Below, piece by piece: positions 6,705-16,155 of a stretch of DNA of 64,000 nucleotides (the stretch's first letter is position 1; each line of letters starts with the position of its first letter). The position numbers and the translations under genes are program-made. This DNA comes from Saccharopolyspora_D taberi (GTDB lineage Bacteria; Actinomycetota; Actinomycetes; Mycobacteriales; Pseudonocardiaceae). The DNA lies in contig NZ_BAAAUX010000014.1 in the NCBI RefSeq assembly GCF_039534165.1, positions 1-64,000 of the forward strand, read 5' to 3'. The notes beneath the pieces were generated by a model. The model made no database searches. It saw nothing but the letters and a program-made list of their open reading frames with translations, and had not been told where the DNA came from.

Positions 6705-8888
6705 TCAGTGCTTGGCCAGCCGGAGCGCTTCCTGCTCGATGGTCGCTTCGTCGAGCAGCACGTGGTACGCGGCGTCCCCGAGCGGGATGAAGCTGTCCTC
6801 GCTCGTGACCCGTGCGGCCACACCGTCGAAACCGTTGTCGGCCAGCGCGGTGAGCACCGGTTCGGACACGCCTCCCGAGCGGCGGGTCTCGTCGACGACC
6901 AGGACCCGTCCGGTGGCGCGGGCCGAGGCGAGCAGGTCGGCGACCGGCAGCGGAGCGAGCCACCGCAGGTCGAGCACTCGGGCCGCGATCCCGTGCTCCC
7001 GCAGGCGCCGCGCGACCCGCAGGCTCATCGGCACGCCGTTGCCGAAGGTGACCAGGGTGAGATCGCGGCCGTCGCCATGCTCGCGCGCCCGCCCGATCGG
7101 AACGTGCCCCTCGCCGGGGGCGGGGTAGTCGGCGAGCCAGCCGCCGTCGCCGGACTCGTGCAGGTCGCGGGTGTGGTAAAGCGCGATCGGTTCCAGGAAC
7201 AGGCACACCCGGCCGTCCTCGCGGGCTGCCGCGACGCAGGTGCGCAGCATCGCCGCGGCGTCGTCCGGGCGCGACGGGGACGCGACGACCACACCGGGCA
7301 GATCCCGCAGCGCCGCGACGCTGTTGTCGTTGTGGAAGTGCCCGCCGAAGCCCTTCTGGTAGCCGTAACCCGCGATGCGGACCACCATCGGGTTCGTGTA
7401 CCGGCCGTCGGAGAAGAAGCTCAGCGTGGCGGCCTCGCCCCGGATCTGGTCCGCGGCGTTGTGCAGGTAGGCCAGGTACTGGATCTCCGGGATCGGCAGC
7501 AGGCCCGCCAGCCCCGCGCCGAGCGCGGTGCCGAGGATGCTCTGCTCGTCGAGCAGGGTGTCGAAAACCCTGGCACCGCCGAACTTCTTGCGCAGCCCGC
7601 GGGTCACGCCGTAGACGCCGCCCTTGCGCGCGACGTCCTCGCCGAAGACCACCGCACCGCTGTCCCGGGCCAGTTCTTCGGCGAGGGAGCGGTTGATCGC
7701 CTGCGCCAGCGTCAGCGGTCCCTCGGATTCGGGCGGCCGGGTGCCGAAGGCGTTCTCCCGGCGTTGCCGGTCGATCACGCCCGCCCGCCGCGCGACGGCC
7801 TCCGGCCGGTCCCGCGCGATGGCGGCCATCACCTCGTCGGCGTTGGCCAGCTTGCGGCGGCCGAGCGCCTCCTCGGCGATCCGGTCGACCTCCGCGCGCT
7901 TGGCCTCGTACCGGGAGATCACCTCGTCGGGCGTGAGAACTCCCCGCTCCACGAGGACTTTCGCCGTGGCCAGCAGCGGATCCCGGTCGTAGTCGGCGAC
8001 GATCTCGGTGCGCGCGCGGTAGCCGGACTCCACATCGGACCCCGCGTGTCCCATCAGCCGCACGGTCCGCAGATGCAGGAAGGCCGGAGCGCGGTGCTGC
8101 CGCACCCAGTCGGCCGCCTCGCGGGCGATTTCCAGGCACCGCACCGGATCGGCACCGTCCGCGGCGAAGTAGCGCAGCCCCGGCCGGTTGCCGTAGGTGG
8201 TCTCGATCCAGCCCTGCGGGGTGCGGACGCTGATCCCGATCCCGTTGTCCTCGCACACCAGCAGCAACGGCATCGGGACGCCCTGGTGCGCGCAGTGCAG
8301 CGCGGAGTTGATCGCGCCGGTGGCGGTGGAGTGGTTGGCGGAGGCGTCGCCGAAGCTGCACACCACCACCGAATCCGGCGCCCACTCGTGGCGCACGCCG
8401 AGTTGCGCGGCCCGCTCGAGCGAGAACGCCAGCCCGACCGCTCGCGGCAGGTGCGAGGCGATCGTCGAGGTCTGCGGGATGATCCCGAGCTCGGCGTTGC
8501 CGAACACCTTGTGCCTGCCCGCCGAAATCGGTTCGTCGGCGGAGGCGACCACGCCGAGCAGGACGTCCCGCAACGGGTTCTGCCCGGGAACCTGCCGGGC
8601 GCGGTGCACGAAGAAACCACCGGAGCGGTAGTGCAGCAGCGCCGGATCGGACGGCCGCAGCGCCGCGGCGACGGCGGCGTTGGACTCGTGCCCGGACGAG
8701 CCGATGCTGTAGTAGCCCTGCTTGCGCGACCCCAGCCCGCGGGCGGCGAAGTCCAGGTGCCTGCTGCCCGCCTGCGAGTCGAACAGCGCCAGCAGCTCGT
8801 CCGCCCCGGCGGCGGTCGCGGCCGGACGCGGGGTCAGCGCCGCGACGGCGGCCGAGAAGTGCTCGTCGATGGGTTCGCGCTGGGTCAT
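6705..8888 (-). CDS. Fused alpha-beta 2-oxo acid dehydrogenase E1 component
   Basis: A 727-residue protein in which the E1-alpha part (about 40-370) precedes the E1-beta part (about 395-725). The thiamine diphosphate region reads GDASANHSTATGAINSA near 175, a GDA variant of GDG...N. The beta half has VVFGEDVARKGGVYGVT and the C-terminal transketolase domain (VTFGNGVPMSLRVARRL). It should decarboxylate a branched or other 2-oxo acid and pass the acyl group to an E2 lipoyl enzyme; no E2 or E3 lies in the window. The ATG start overlaps the LysR stop by 4 bp (8885-8888), which suggests translational coupling. The operon points to amino-acid breakdown. Confidence 0.85.
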   Translation of the reverse strand: MTQREPIDEHFSAAVAALTPRPAATAAGADELLALFDSQAGSRHLDFAARGLGSRKQGYYSIGSSGHESNAAVAAALRPSDPALLHYRSGGFFVHRARQVPGQNPLRDVLLGVVASADEPISAGRHKVFGNAELGIIPQTSTIASHLPRAVGLAFSLERAAQLGVRHEWAPDSVVVCSFGDASANHSTATGAINSALHCAHQGVPMPLLLVCEDNGIGISVRTPQGWIETTYGNRPGLRYFAADGADPVRCLEIAREAADWVRQHRAPAFLHLRTVRLMGHAGSDVESGYRARTEIVADYDRDPLLATAKVLVERGVLTPDEVISRYEAKRAEVDRIAEEALGRRKLANADEVMAAIARDRPEAVARRAGVIDRQRRENAFGTRPPESEGPLTLAQAINRSLAEELARDSGAVVFGEDVARKGGVYGVTRGLRKKFGGARVFDTLLDEQSILGTALGAGLAGLLPIPEIQYLAYLHNAADQIRGEAATLSFFSDGRYTNPMVVRIAGYGYQKGFGGHFHNDNSVAALRDLPGVVVASPSRPDDAAAMLRTCVAAAREDGRVCLFLEPIALYHTRDLHESGDGGWLADYPAPGEGHVPIGRAREHGDGRDLTLVTFGNGVPMSLRVARRLREHGIAARVLDLRWLAPLPVADLLASARATGRVLVVDETRRSGGVSEPVLTALADNGFDGVAARVTSEDSFIPLGDAAYHVLLDEATIEQEALRLAKH

Positions 8889-9844
8889 GCGCCCTCCGCT
8901 CGGATCGGTTCCCGCTCGACGCCGTGCCGGTCGTCGCCGTGCCAGCCCTCGGCCAGCGCCGCGCACGACCTGGTCAGGTACTCCAACGCGATCGGCAGCA
9001 GCGGGTTGGTGTTCTGCCTGCGGTGCAGCGCGCGCACCCGGCGCTGCGGCTGCCATCCGGCGATCCGCCGGACCTGGACGCCGCCGTCGCCGAACGCCAG
9101 CGCGGGCAGCACCGCCACGCCCAGCCCGCGGGCGACGAGGTCCCGGATGACCGAGTAGTCGTTGCTGCGGAAGATGATCCGGGGCACGAACCCGGCCGCG
9201 GCGGCGAGCCGGACCAGCGAGCGCGCGCCCGCGGTGTCCTGGCGGGTGCAGATCCACGCCTCGTCGGCCAGCGCGCGCAGGTCGACCGCATCGGCCGCGG
9301 CCAGCGGATGCGAGCCCGGCAGCGCCAGCCGCAGCGGCTCGGCCATCAGCTCGGTCGCGCACAGCTCGACCGGCCACTGCCGCGGGTCCAGGTCGTACTC
9401 GAAGACCACGGCCGCGTCGACGACGCCGTCGAGCACCCCGCTGATGACCTCGTCGGGCTCGCCCTCGTCGAGCTGCACCTCGGCGTTGGGCCGCTGCGCG
9501 ACGACGGCGGCGAGCACGTCCGGCAGCACCATGGCGTTGGCGGTGGCGAAGCTGGCCAGCCGCAGGCTGCCCTCGTCGCCGACGACCATCGCGCGCACCT
9601 CCCGTTCCAGGGAGTCCAGCGCGCCGAGCGCGTCCCGGCTGCGTTCCGCGAGCCGGATCGCCAGCCCGGTGCTGCGGGCGCTGCGCGCGGACCGCTCGAA
9701 CAGCGGCGCGCCGATGGCGCGTTCGAGCAGCACCATCTGCTGCGACACCGCGGAAGCGGTGTAGCCGAGCACCCGGCCGGCCTCGGCGAACGACCCGGTG
9801 CGCACGCACTCCTGGAGCGTTCGCAAGTGGATCGGATTGAGCAT
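8885..9844 (-). CDS. LysR-family transcriptional regulator
   Basis: A 319-residue regulator: winged helix-turn-helix at 3-62 (LRTLQECVRTGSFAEAGRVL, then YTASAVSQQMVLLE), linker helix, and a LysR effector domain at about 90-295. The start MLNPIHLRTL at 9844 gives the usual N-terminus. Unusually it lies inside the catabolic operon, 55 bp after the Glu/Leu dehydrogenase and 4 bp overlapping E1, rather than divergent from it. It probably senses a substrate or intermediate of this pathway and may control its own operon; the inducer is unknown. Confidence 0.85.
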   Translation of the reverse strand: MLNPIHLRTLQECVRTGSFAEAGRVLGYTASAVSQQMVLLERAIGAPLFERSARSARSTGLAIRLAERSRDALGALDSLEREVRAMVVGDEGSLRLASFATANAMVLPDVLAAVVAQRPNAEVQLDEGEPDEVISGVLDGVVDAAVVFEYDLDPRQWPVELCATELMAEPLRLALPGSHPLAAADAVDLRALADEAWICTRQDTAGARSLVRLAAAAGFVPRIIFRSNDYSVIRDLVARGLGVAVLPALAFGDGGVQVRRIAGWQPQRRVRALHRRQNTNPLLPIALEYLTRSCAALAEGWHGDDRHGVEREPIRAEGA

Positions 9845-9899
9845 GACGATCCTCAGCGCGCTTTCCGTGGTCGGCTCGGGCGGGATGCGATGTGGTTGT

Positions 9900-11075
9900 T
9901 CATGCGGTGACGGCCTCGGGCTCGGCTTCGCGGTGGGGGAGCCGGCCGCGCAGGCGCATCGCCGTGCGCACGCGCTCGCGCGCGAGGTCCAGCGCCGCCT
10001 CGTGCGGCAGGGTGTCCTGCTTGCGGGCGGTGTCGAGCACCAGGACGGTGTTGTCGCGGGAGCGCTGGGCCACCGCTCGCAGGATCGCCTCCGGCTCCGG
10101 GCGGAAGGCGGACCGCCGGGCGTCCATGGCGAACCCCGCGGCGATCGCGCCTCCGGCGTTGGCGATGAAGTCCGGGACCACGGTGACTCCCCGCGCGGCG
10201 AGCAGCGCCCGCGCCCCTGGCGTCGTCGGCAGGTTCGCGCCCTCCACGACGAGCCCGGCGCGGATCCCGGCGGCCACCGGCTCGTCGATGACGTCCTGCC
10301 CCGCGGCCGGGACCAGCACGTCGCAGTCGACCAGGAGCTCCTGGCCGCGCGGGAGGCGCTTGGCCGCGGGCGCGGTGTCCACGCAGGCGTCGCCGAGGTC
10401 GGCCCGCGCCGCGAGCCAGTAGCCGACGTCGAGCCCGTCCGGGTCGTGCACCGTTCCGTCCACAGTGGAGATCGCGACCACCCGGGCGCCCAGCTCGTGC
10501 AGCCTGCGCGCCGCCGCCGCACCCACCGCGCCGAAGCCCTGCAACGCCACCCGCGCGCCGGCGATCCCGCGCCCCTGGTGCCCGAGCGCGGCGTCGACGG
10601 CCTCGGCCACGCCGTGCCCGGTCACCCCGAGCTGGTCGTAGGGAACCCCGCCCAGCGATTCCGGCACCCCGACGGCGGCGCCGCGGTCACCGAGCTCGTC
10701 CTGGATGATCGCGGCGTCGTTCTCGGTCATTCCCATGTCCAGCCCGGCGACGTAGCTGGCCGGGATCTGGTCGGCCAGCTTGCGCGCGAAGGCCCGCACG
10801 ATCCGCTCCTTGTCCGGCGAGTTCGGGTCGGCGTTGATGCCGGCCTTGGCTCCGCCGTGGAACAGGTCCACCGCCGCCCACTTCCACGTCATGACCCTGG
10901 CCAGCCGCGCGATCTCGGTGACGGTCACCGACGGGCTCATCCGGGTGCCGCCCTTCCCGGTACCGCGTGCGGTGTTGTCGATGACCAGCACGCCGCGCAT
11001 GCCGGTCCGGGCGTCGGAGACGCAGACGACCTTCTCCGGACCCCATTCGTCGATCTCCTGCAACAGATCACGCAC
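9900..11075 (-). CDS. Glu/Leu/Phe/Val dehydrogenase family protein
   Basis: A 391-residue NAD(P)-dependent amino-acid dehydrogenase: catalytic Lys77 in HGGAKAGI, dimerisation/substrate domain 1-150, Rossmann domain from about 170 (VALQGFGAVGAAAARRL), and the glycine-rich VVPDFIANAGGAIAAGF near 325. It catalyses reversible oxidative deamination of an amino acid to a 2-oxo acid. The product would be a substrate for the fused E1 encoded two genes downstream, which supports a common pathway. A second, distinct member of the family lies at 21078-22271. The specificity cannot be read from sequence. Confidence 0.85.
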   Translation of the reverse strand: MRDLLQEIDEWGPEKVVCVSDARTGMRGVLVIDNTARGTGKGGTRMSPSVTVTEIARLARVMTWKWAAVDLFHGGAKAGINADPNSPDKERIVRAFARKLADQIPASYVAGLDMGMTENDAAIIQDELGDRGAAVGVPESLGGVPYDQLGVTGHGVAEAVDAALGHQGRGIAGARVALQGFGAVGAAAARRLHELGARVVAISTVDGTVHDPDGLDVGYWLAARADLGDACVDTAPAAKRLPRGQELLVDCDVLVPAAGQDVIDEPVAAGIRAGLVVEGANLPTTPGARALLAARGVTVVPDFIANAGGAIAAGFAMDARRSAFRPEPEAILRAVAQRSRDNTVLVLDTARKQDTLPHEAALDLARERVRTAMRLRGRLPHREAEPEAVTA

Positions 11076-11145
11076 TGCTGTGGCTCCTTAGTGGCGCGAC
11101 GCCCGGAGCGGGGCGTCGCGGTGGGCGGACGGGAAACGCTGGAGT

Positions 11146-12294
11146 TCAGACGCGGTTGTGCTCGGGGCGGATCGCGGCGCCGTCGAACCGGCGCGCGTCC
11201 AGCCCGGCGACGTCGACCACCGGCTCGCGGCCGAGCACCAGGTCGCGCACGACCTCGCCGACGGCCGGGCCCTGCAGGAACCCGTGGCCGGAGAAGCCGG
11301 TCGCGTACAGGAAGCGGCCCACCTCGGGGGATTCCCCGATCAGGGCGTTGTGGTCCGGGGTGACCTCGTAGAGCCCGGCCCAGCGGTGCGCGACGCCCAC
11401 TTCGGACAGCGCGGGCGCGCGGGCGAGCAGGGCCTCGGAGAGCCGGGGCAGCCAGCTGTCGTCGGTGCCGAGCTCGAACCCGTACTCCTGATCGGGGTCG
11501 GACATGCCGATCAGCAGCCCGGGCCCCTCGTCGTGGAAGTAGAAGCTGGTCGAGAAGTCGATGGTGAAGGGCATCTTCGGCGGCAGCCCGGGCACCGGCT
11601 CGGTGACCAGGATCTGGCGCCGCAGCGGGCGGACCGGGAGCTCCACCCCGGCCATCCGGCCAACGGCCGCCGACCACGCCCCGGCCGCGCAGACCACTGT
11701 GGACGTCGCGGTCGAACCGCGATCGGTGCGCACCGAGGTGATCTCGCCGCCGGAGACCTCGATGCCGGTCACCTCGCAGTGCCGCTCGATCACCGCCCCG
11801 TGCCGCCGCGCGCCCGCGGCGTAGCCCTGGACCACGGCCTCGGGCGTGCAGTGCCCGTCGGTGGGGGAGAACGCGGCGGCGAGCAGCCCGTCCTCGACGA
11901 CGTACGGGGACAGCTCGCACGCCTCGCGCACCGTCAGCATCCGGCTCGGGACCCCGAACTCGTTCTGCAGCCGCACGCCGCGCTCGAACGCGGCGACGTC
12001 CTCGGCGTCCGAGAGCAGGAACAGGTATCCGTGCTGCTTGAGGTCGATCTCGCCACCGGGCCTGCGGGCGAAGTCCTCGAAGGACCGCAGGCTGCGCAGG
12101 CCGAGTTCGATGTTGACCGGGTCGGAGAACTGCGCGCGGACCCCGCCCGCGGCCTTGCTGGTGCTGCCGGCTGCCAGTTCGTCGCGTTCCAGCAGCAGGA
12201 CGTCGGCACCGGCCTCGGCGAGGTGGAAGGCAGCGCTCGCGCCCACCACCCCGCCGCCGATCACGACGACCTCCGCCCGCGGCGGAAGAGTCAT
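11146..12294 (-). CDS. FAD-dependent amine/amino-acid oxidoreductase (DAO family, SoxB-like)
   Basis: A 382-residue flavoprotein with an N-terminal dinucleotide motif (VVVIGGGVVGASAAFHLAEAG, residues about 9-29), an ERDELAAGSTSKAAGG stretch that contacts FAD, and the C-terminal GFSGHGFLQGPAVGE. This is the D-amino-acid oxidase/sarcosine oxidase beta pattern. It would oxidise a secondary amine or amino acid such as a glycine derivative or proline; the substrate is unknown. The ATG overlaps the stop of the aldehyde dehydrogenase by 4 bp, so the two are surely co-translated. Confidence 0.83.
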   Translation of the reverse strand: MTLPPRAEVVVIGGGVVGASAAFHLAEAGADVLLLERDELAAGSTSKAAGGVRAQFSDPVNIELGLRSLRSFEDFARRPGGEIDLKQHGYLFLLSDAEDVAAFERGVRLQNEFGVPSRMLTVREACELSPYVVEDGLLAAAFSPTDGHCTPEAVVQGYAAGARRHGAVIERHCEVTGIEVSGGEITSVRTDRGSTATSTVVCAAGAWSAAVGRMAGVELPVRPLRRQILVTEPVPGLPPKMPFTIDFSTSFYFHDEGPGLLIGMSDPDQEYGFELGTDDSWLPRLSEALLARAPALSEVGVAHRWAGLYEVTPDHNALIGESPEVGRFLYATGFSGHGFLQGPAVGEVVRDLVLGREPVVDVAGLDARRFDGAAIRPEHNRV

Positions 12295-13868
12295 GCGCCA
12301 CCCCCGAGCTCCGGGGGCAGCCGGTAGTCCAGCTCCGGCTCGACGGTGTCGACGTCCATCTGGGCCTTCTGCAGCTTGCCGGAGAAGTCCCAGTTCAGCG
12401 ACTGCCAGCGGGTGAACTGGTCGAGCACCCAGATGCCGGACTGGCGGCTGCCGTTGCCGGACCGGCCGTTGCCGCCGAAGGGCAGGTGCGCCTCGGCGCC
12501 GGAGGTGGAGTTGTTGACGCTGACCATGCCCGCGCCGATGCCCTGGCGGAACCGGAACGCGGTCGCCGGGTCGGTGGTGTAGACGGCCGCCGACAGCCCG
12601 TAGCCGGGCGCGTTGCCCAGCTCGATCGCCTCGTCGAGGGTGTCGAAGGTGCTGACGCCGACGATCGGCCCGAAGGTCTCCTGCCGGAACACGTGGTCGT
12701 CCGGGCGCAGCCCGTCCAGCAGCACCGGGTGGTAGTACAGGCCGGTCGACGGGTCGCCCTGGAAACCCTTGCGCGGCGCGGACTCGCTGATCCGGCCGAC
12801 CGCGTCCGAACCGAGCACCCGGTGGTGGTCGGCGATGGTCTCCAGCACGGACTCGAAGCCGTCGGCGAACTTCTGGTCCAGCAGCGGCCCGTAGAGGACC
12901 TCGCCGGTCGGGTCCCCGATCGCGGCCGAGCGCAGTGCGCCGTCGAGCCGGGAGACGAACTCGTCGTGCACGTCGCGGTGCACGATCAGGTTGCCCAGCG
13001 AGGTGCAGCGCTGGCCCGCGGTGCCCCAGCCGGAGAACAGCGCGCCCTCCACCGCTAGGTCCAGGTTCGCGTCCGGGGCGACGACCATCGGGTTCTTGCC
13101 GCCCAGCTCCAGGCAGGGGCTCTGCAGGTGCCTGCCGCAGAGCTCGCCGACCCGGGTGCCGACCGCGCTGGAGCCGGTGAACCCGACCTTGTTGACGGTG
13201 CCCGCCTCCAGCGCCGCCTCCAGGCCCGCGAAGGTCGACTCGCCGTCGGCGTAGACCAGGTTGAGCACGCCCTTGGGCACCCCGGCGCGCCACGCCAGCT
13301 CGGCGACCGCCCTGGCCGACGCGGCGGCGTACTCGGCGGGCTTCCACACCACCGCGTTGCCGCACAGCAGCGCGGGCACCAGGTACCAGGACGGCACCGC
13401 CACCGGGAAGTTGCCCGCGGTGATCACCGCGGCCACGCCCACCGGGACGCGGAAGGTGAACAGCTGCTTGTCGGGCATCTCCGAGGGCACCGTCTGGCCG
13501 TAGAGCCTGCGGCCCTCGCCGAGGAAGAAGTCGCAGGTGTCGACGATCTCCTGCACCTCGCCCAGCGCCTCGGCGTAGGGCTTGCCGATCTCGCGGGTGA
13601 CCAGCTTGGCCAGCGACTCCTTGTTGGCCTCCACGAGCCGCCCGAGGCCCGCGACGACCCGCCCGCGCACCGGCGCGGGCACCTGCGCCCACTCGCGCTG
13701 CGCGCGCTGGGCGTTCTCCGCCGCGATGCGCAGCGCGTCCGGACCGCCGAGCCGGACCCGCGCCACCACGTCGTCGAGGTTCGACGGGTTGCGCGAGAGG
13801 TACTCGGTGCCGCCGCCGTCCACGGCCTTGTCCTCCGGGCCGAGCACGGAACTCAACGTCGACTCCAC
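12291..13868 (-). CDS. Aldehyde dehydrogenase family protein
   Basis: A 525-residue NAD(P)-dependent aldehyde dehydrogenase. The family motifs are present: GNFPVAVPSW near 145, VGFTGSSAVGTRVG near 225, the general-base Glu in LELGGKNPM near 255 and the nucleophilic Cys in GTAGQRCTSLGNLIVH near 290. The GTG start at 13868 (MESTLSSVLG) is preferred over an upstream ATG because AGGAAGAGG precedes it. It is the first gene of the leftward operon with the FAD oxidase, amino-acid dehydrogenase, LysR and E1. A semialdehyde from amine or amino-acid breakdown is the likely substrate; succinate- or aminoadipate-semialdehyde specificity cannot be distinguished here. Confidence 0.85.
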   Translation of the reverse strand: MESTLSSVLGPEDKAVDGGGTEYLSRNPSNLDDVVARVRLGGPDALRIAAENAQRAQREWAQVPAPVRGRVVAGLGRLVEANKESLAKLVTREIGKPYAEALGEVQEIVDTCDFFLGEGRRLYGQTVPSEMPDKQLFTFRVPVGVAAVITAGNFPVAVPSWYLVPALLCGNAVVWKPAEYAAASARAVAELAWRAGVPKGVLNLVYADGESTFAGLEAALEAGTVNKVGFTGSSAVGTRVGELCGRHLQSPCLELGGKNPMVVAPDANLDLAVEGALFSGWGTAGQRCTSLGNLIVHRDVHDEFVSRLDGALRSAAIGDPTGEVLYGPLLDQKFADGFESVLETIADHHRVLGSDAVGRISESAPRKGFQGDPSTGLYYHPVLLDGLRPDDHVFRQETFGPIVGVSTFDTLDEAIELGNAPGYGLSAAVYTTDPATAFRFRQGIGAGMVSVNNSTSGAEAHLPFGGNGRSGNGSRQSGIWVLDQFTRWQSLNWDFSGKLQKAQMDVDTVEPELDYRLPPELGGGA

Positions 13869-14184
13869 CGAAAACCCACCTCTTCCTGATCGCTGGTCGC
13901 AGCCGGGCACCGCCCGGTGGGGCCACCGTAATGCCGCACCGGCCGATTTCCCGAGAATCAGAAGAGTGATTTCTCCTCGAACTGAGAGCCAGTTCAGCTT
14001 TCGCTCGGAGCTGTTCGGGCGAAGGTGGCGGTGTTCGGGGCTAGGTGGCGGGCGATGATCAGGACACGGGGGCGGGGTCGGCAGAATGCGGCGCCGTACG
14101 GAAGCTCGGTCTGGTCCCCCTGAATCCGCGAGTGAAGGATCGTGACCACGGCCAAAGCGGTGAACACGGAAGGCGGGTCAGCGG
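13869..14184. other. Divergent intergenic region between the catabolic operon and tauE-like gene
   Basis: 316 bp that must hold promoters for the leftward operon and the rightward exporter remnant. It is less GC-rich in places (AGAATCAGAAGAGTGATTTC near 13954). No gene, strong hairpin or clear operator was recognised. Confidence 0.4.
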
Positions 14185-15023
14185 GTGGCTGTTGAGGAGA
14201 ACGCGGTCCCGGTCCGGTTGGCCCGGCCTGCGCCGGTGGTGTTCGCTGCGGGCGCGGCGGTGGGTCTGCTGGGCGGCATGATCGGCTTGGGCGGGGCGGA
14301 GTTCCGGCTGCCGCTGTTGATCGGCCTGTTCGGGTTCGCCGCCCTCTCGGCGGTCATCCTGAACAAGGCGATGAGCCTGGTCGTGGTCCTCACCGCGCTG
14401 CCCGCCCGGCTGGCCACCGTGACCGCCGCCGAGCTGGGCTCCCACTGGGCGGTCGCGGTCAATTGCTCGCCGGTAGCCTGCTCGGAGCCTGGGCCGGCGC
14501 GGCCTGGGCGGTGCGGATGCGCACCGCCACCCTCTACAAGGTCCTCGCCGCCCTGATGGTCCTCATGGCCGCCGCGCTGGTCCTGACCCACGTGACCAGC
14601 CTGGGCGTGCTCGACCTGCCACCCGCTCTCCAGGCCGTCATCGGGGTCGCCGCCGGGTTCGGCATCGGCGTCGTCGCCGCGATCATGGGCGTTGCCGGCG
14701 GCGAGCTGCTGATCCCGACGATCGTGCTGCTCTACGACGTCGACATCAAAACCGCCGGCAGCCTCTCGTTGCTGGTCTCCCTGCCCACCATGCTCGTCGC
14801 CTTCGCTCGCTACAGCCGCGACAACAGCTTCAGCGTCCTGCGGCACAACCTGCGCTTCGCCACCGTCATGGTCACCGGTTCCATCACCGGTGCCCTGCTC
14901 GGCGGCCTGCTCCTGGGCGTAATCCCCGACCTGGTCCTCATCCCCACGCTGGCCGCGGTGCTGCTGATCTCAGCGATCAAACTCGCCCGCCACAACCGAC
15001 CGCCCCACGAATCCGCCAACTAG
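14185..15023 (+). pseudogene. TauE/SafE-family sulfite exporter-like gene with a -1 frameshift
   Basis: The first frame (14185 to about 14462) encodes a TauE/SafE N-terminus: PVVFAAGAAVGLLGGMIGLGGAEFRLP, then two membrane segments to HWAVAV. It then runs into low-complexity non-homologous sequence. From about 14463 the family sequence continues in the next frame (LLAGSLLGAWAGAAW...) to a stop at 15023, with the second repeat GIGVVAAIMGVAGGELLIP and four more hydrophobic helices. Joining the frames by adding one base at the AATTG of 14461-14465 restores a protein of about 279 residues, a normal family length. It is either a recent pseudogene or a one-base sequence error. The family exports sulfite or sulfonates. 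Confidence 0.8.
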
Positions 15024-15196
15024 ATCCGAACAACTCCACCACCGCGCGTTCGGACCTACCTGGCGGACACCTGATCAGCAACGCCACCGCCCGCCATGTA
15101 CAGGCGGAAGGGACACTCGGAGTGGATCTCTACCGGCGCGCCCGCAGGTGTGGCAGCGTGCTGCGTAGGTGGGCGTGCGCGGTGACGGAGGTGCGG

Positions 15197-16132
15197 ATGC
15201 GCGTGTGGAGTGACGACGAGGTGGCCGCGGCGCTGGACTTCGACACCGCGATCGCGTCGCAGCGGGTCGCGTTCGAGTCGTTGGGACGCGGCGATGCGCA
15301 GCTGGCCGAGAAGGTCGCGATCCGCACGGGAAGCGACACGACCCTGAGCTACCTCAGCCGCCTGTCCCCGGCCCACGGCGCGGTCGCGAAGCTCGTCGCG
15401 GTCCATCCCGGCAACGCCGACGCCGGCCTTCCGGCTGTCTCCGCGACGGTCCTGGTGCTCGACGCCCGGACCGGCCGCCCCACGGCGATCATGGCCGCCA
15501 CCGCGCTCACCGAGATCCGCACCGCCGCCGCGAGCGCGGTCGCGGCGGACGCGCTCGCGCTGGCGACGGCCGACGAGCTCGCGGTGATCGGCTCCGGCGT
15601 GCAGGCGCGGGCGCACGTCCGCGCGATCGCGCGGGTGCGAACGCTGCGCGAGGTGCGGATGTTCAGCCGCGATCCCGAGCGTCGCGAAGCAGCGGCGGCG
15701 GAACTGTCGGCGGAGCTGGGGCTGCCGGTGCGGGCGGTGAGCAGCGCGGCGGAAGCCGTGCGCTCGGCGCCGGTCGTGGTGACCTGCACGCTGTCGGCGG
15801 AGCCGGTCGTGGCGACCGGGGAGCTGGCCGCGGGAGCGGCGGTGATCAGCGTCGGGAGCTTCGAGCACCATCGGCGCGAGGTGGACGCCGAGCTCGTGCG
15901 GCGGGCGGCGGTCGTCGTCGACGAGGTCGGCACGGCCGCGGCGCACGCGGGCCCGATCGCCCACGCGCTGGAACGCGGCGACCTCCGGCGCGAGGATCTG
16001 CGCTCGCTGGGCGAGGTTCTGACCGGGCGAGTGCCCGGTCGGGCGGACGACGCGGAGCTGGTGTTCTTCAACAGCGTCGGGCTCGGCGTACAGGATGCCG
16101 CCGCGGCGCACGCCGTTCTCGGCACGCTGTGA
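15197..16132 (+). CDS. Ornithine cyclodeaminase / mu-crystallin family protein
   Basis: A 311-residue NAD(P)-binding enzyme: the N-terminal domain carries KLVAVHPGNADAGLPAVSATVLVLDA, the TEIRTAAASAVAADALA helix holds the family Arg, and the Rossmann loop reads LAVIGSGVQARAHVRAI near 130-146. Members act as ornithine cyclodeaminase, alanine dehydrogenase or ketimine reductase; the specificity here is open. The ATG at 15197 is chosen because GGAGG lies 5 bp upstream; earlier in-frame codons lack this. The gene touches the beta-lactamase-like gene downstream, whose possible GTG at 16129 overlaps this stop. Confidence 0.82.
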   Translation: MRVWSDDEVAAALDFDTAIASQRVAFESLGRGDAQLAEKVAIRTGSDTTLSYLSRLSPAHGAVAKLVAVHPGNADAGLPAVSATVLVLDARTGRPTAIMAATALTEIRTAAASAVAADALALATADELAVIGSGVQARAHVRAIARVRTLREVRMFSRDPERREAAAAELSAELGLPVRAVSSAAEAVRSAPVVVTCTLSAEPVVATGELAAGAAVISVGSFEHHRREVDAELVRRAAVVVDEVGTAAAHAGPIAHALERGDLRREDLRSLGEVLTGRVPGRADDAELVFFNSVGLGVQDAAAAHAVLGTL

Positions 16133-16155
16133 ACACCACCGCACGAGGAGGAACG

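Noticed and set aside
6705..9809. E1 frame extending upstream through the LysR gene as if one protein
   Set aside because: Upstream residues are low-complexity shadow in the wrong frame; E1 begins properly at 8888, 4 bp inside the LysR stop.
12291..13910. Aldehyde dehydrogenase starting at the ATG at 13910
   Set aside because: The extra residues are not family-like, and the GTG at 13868 follows AGGAAGAGG.
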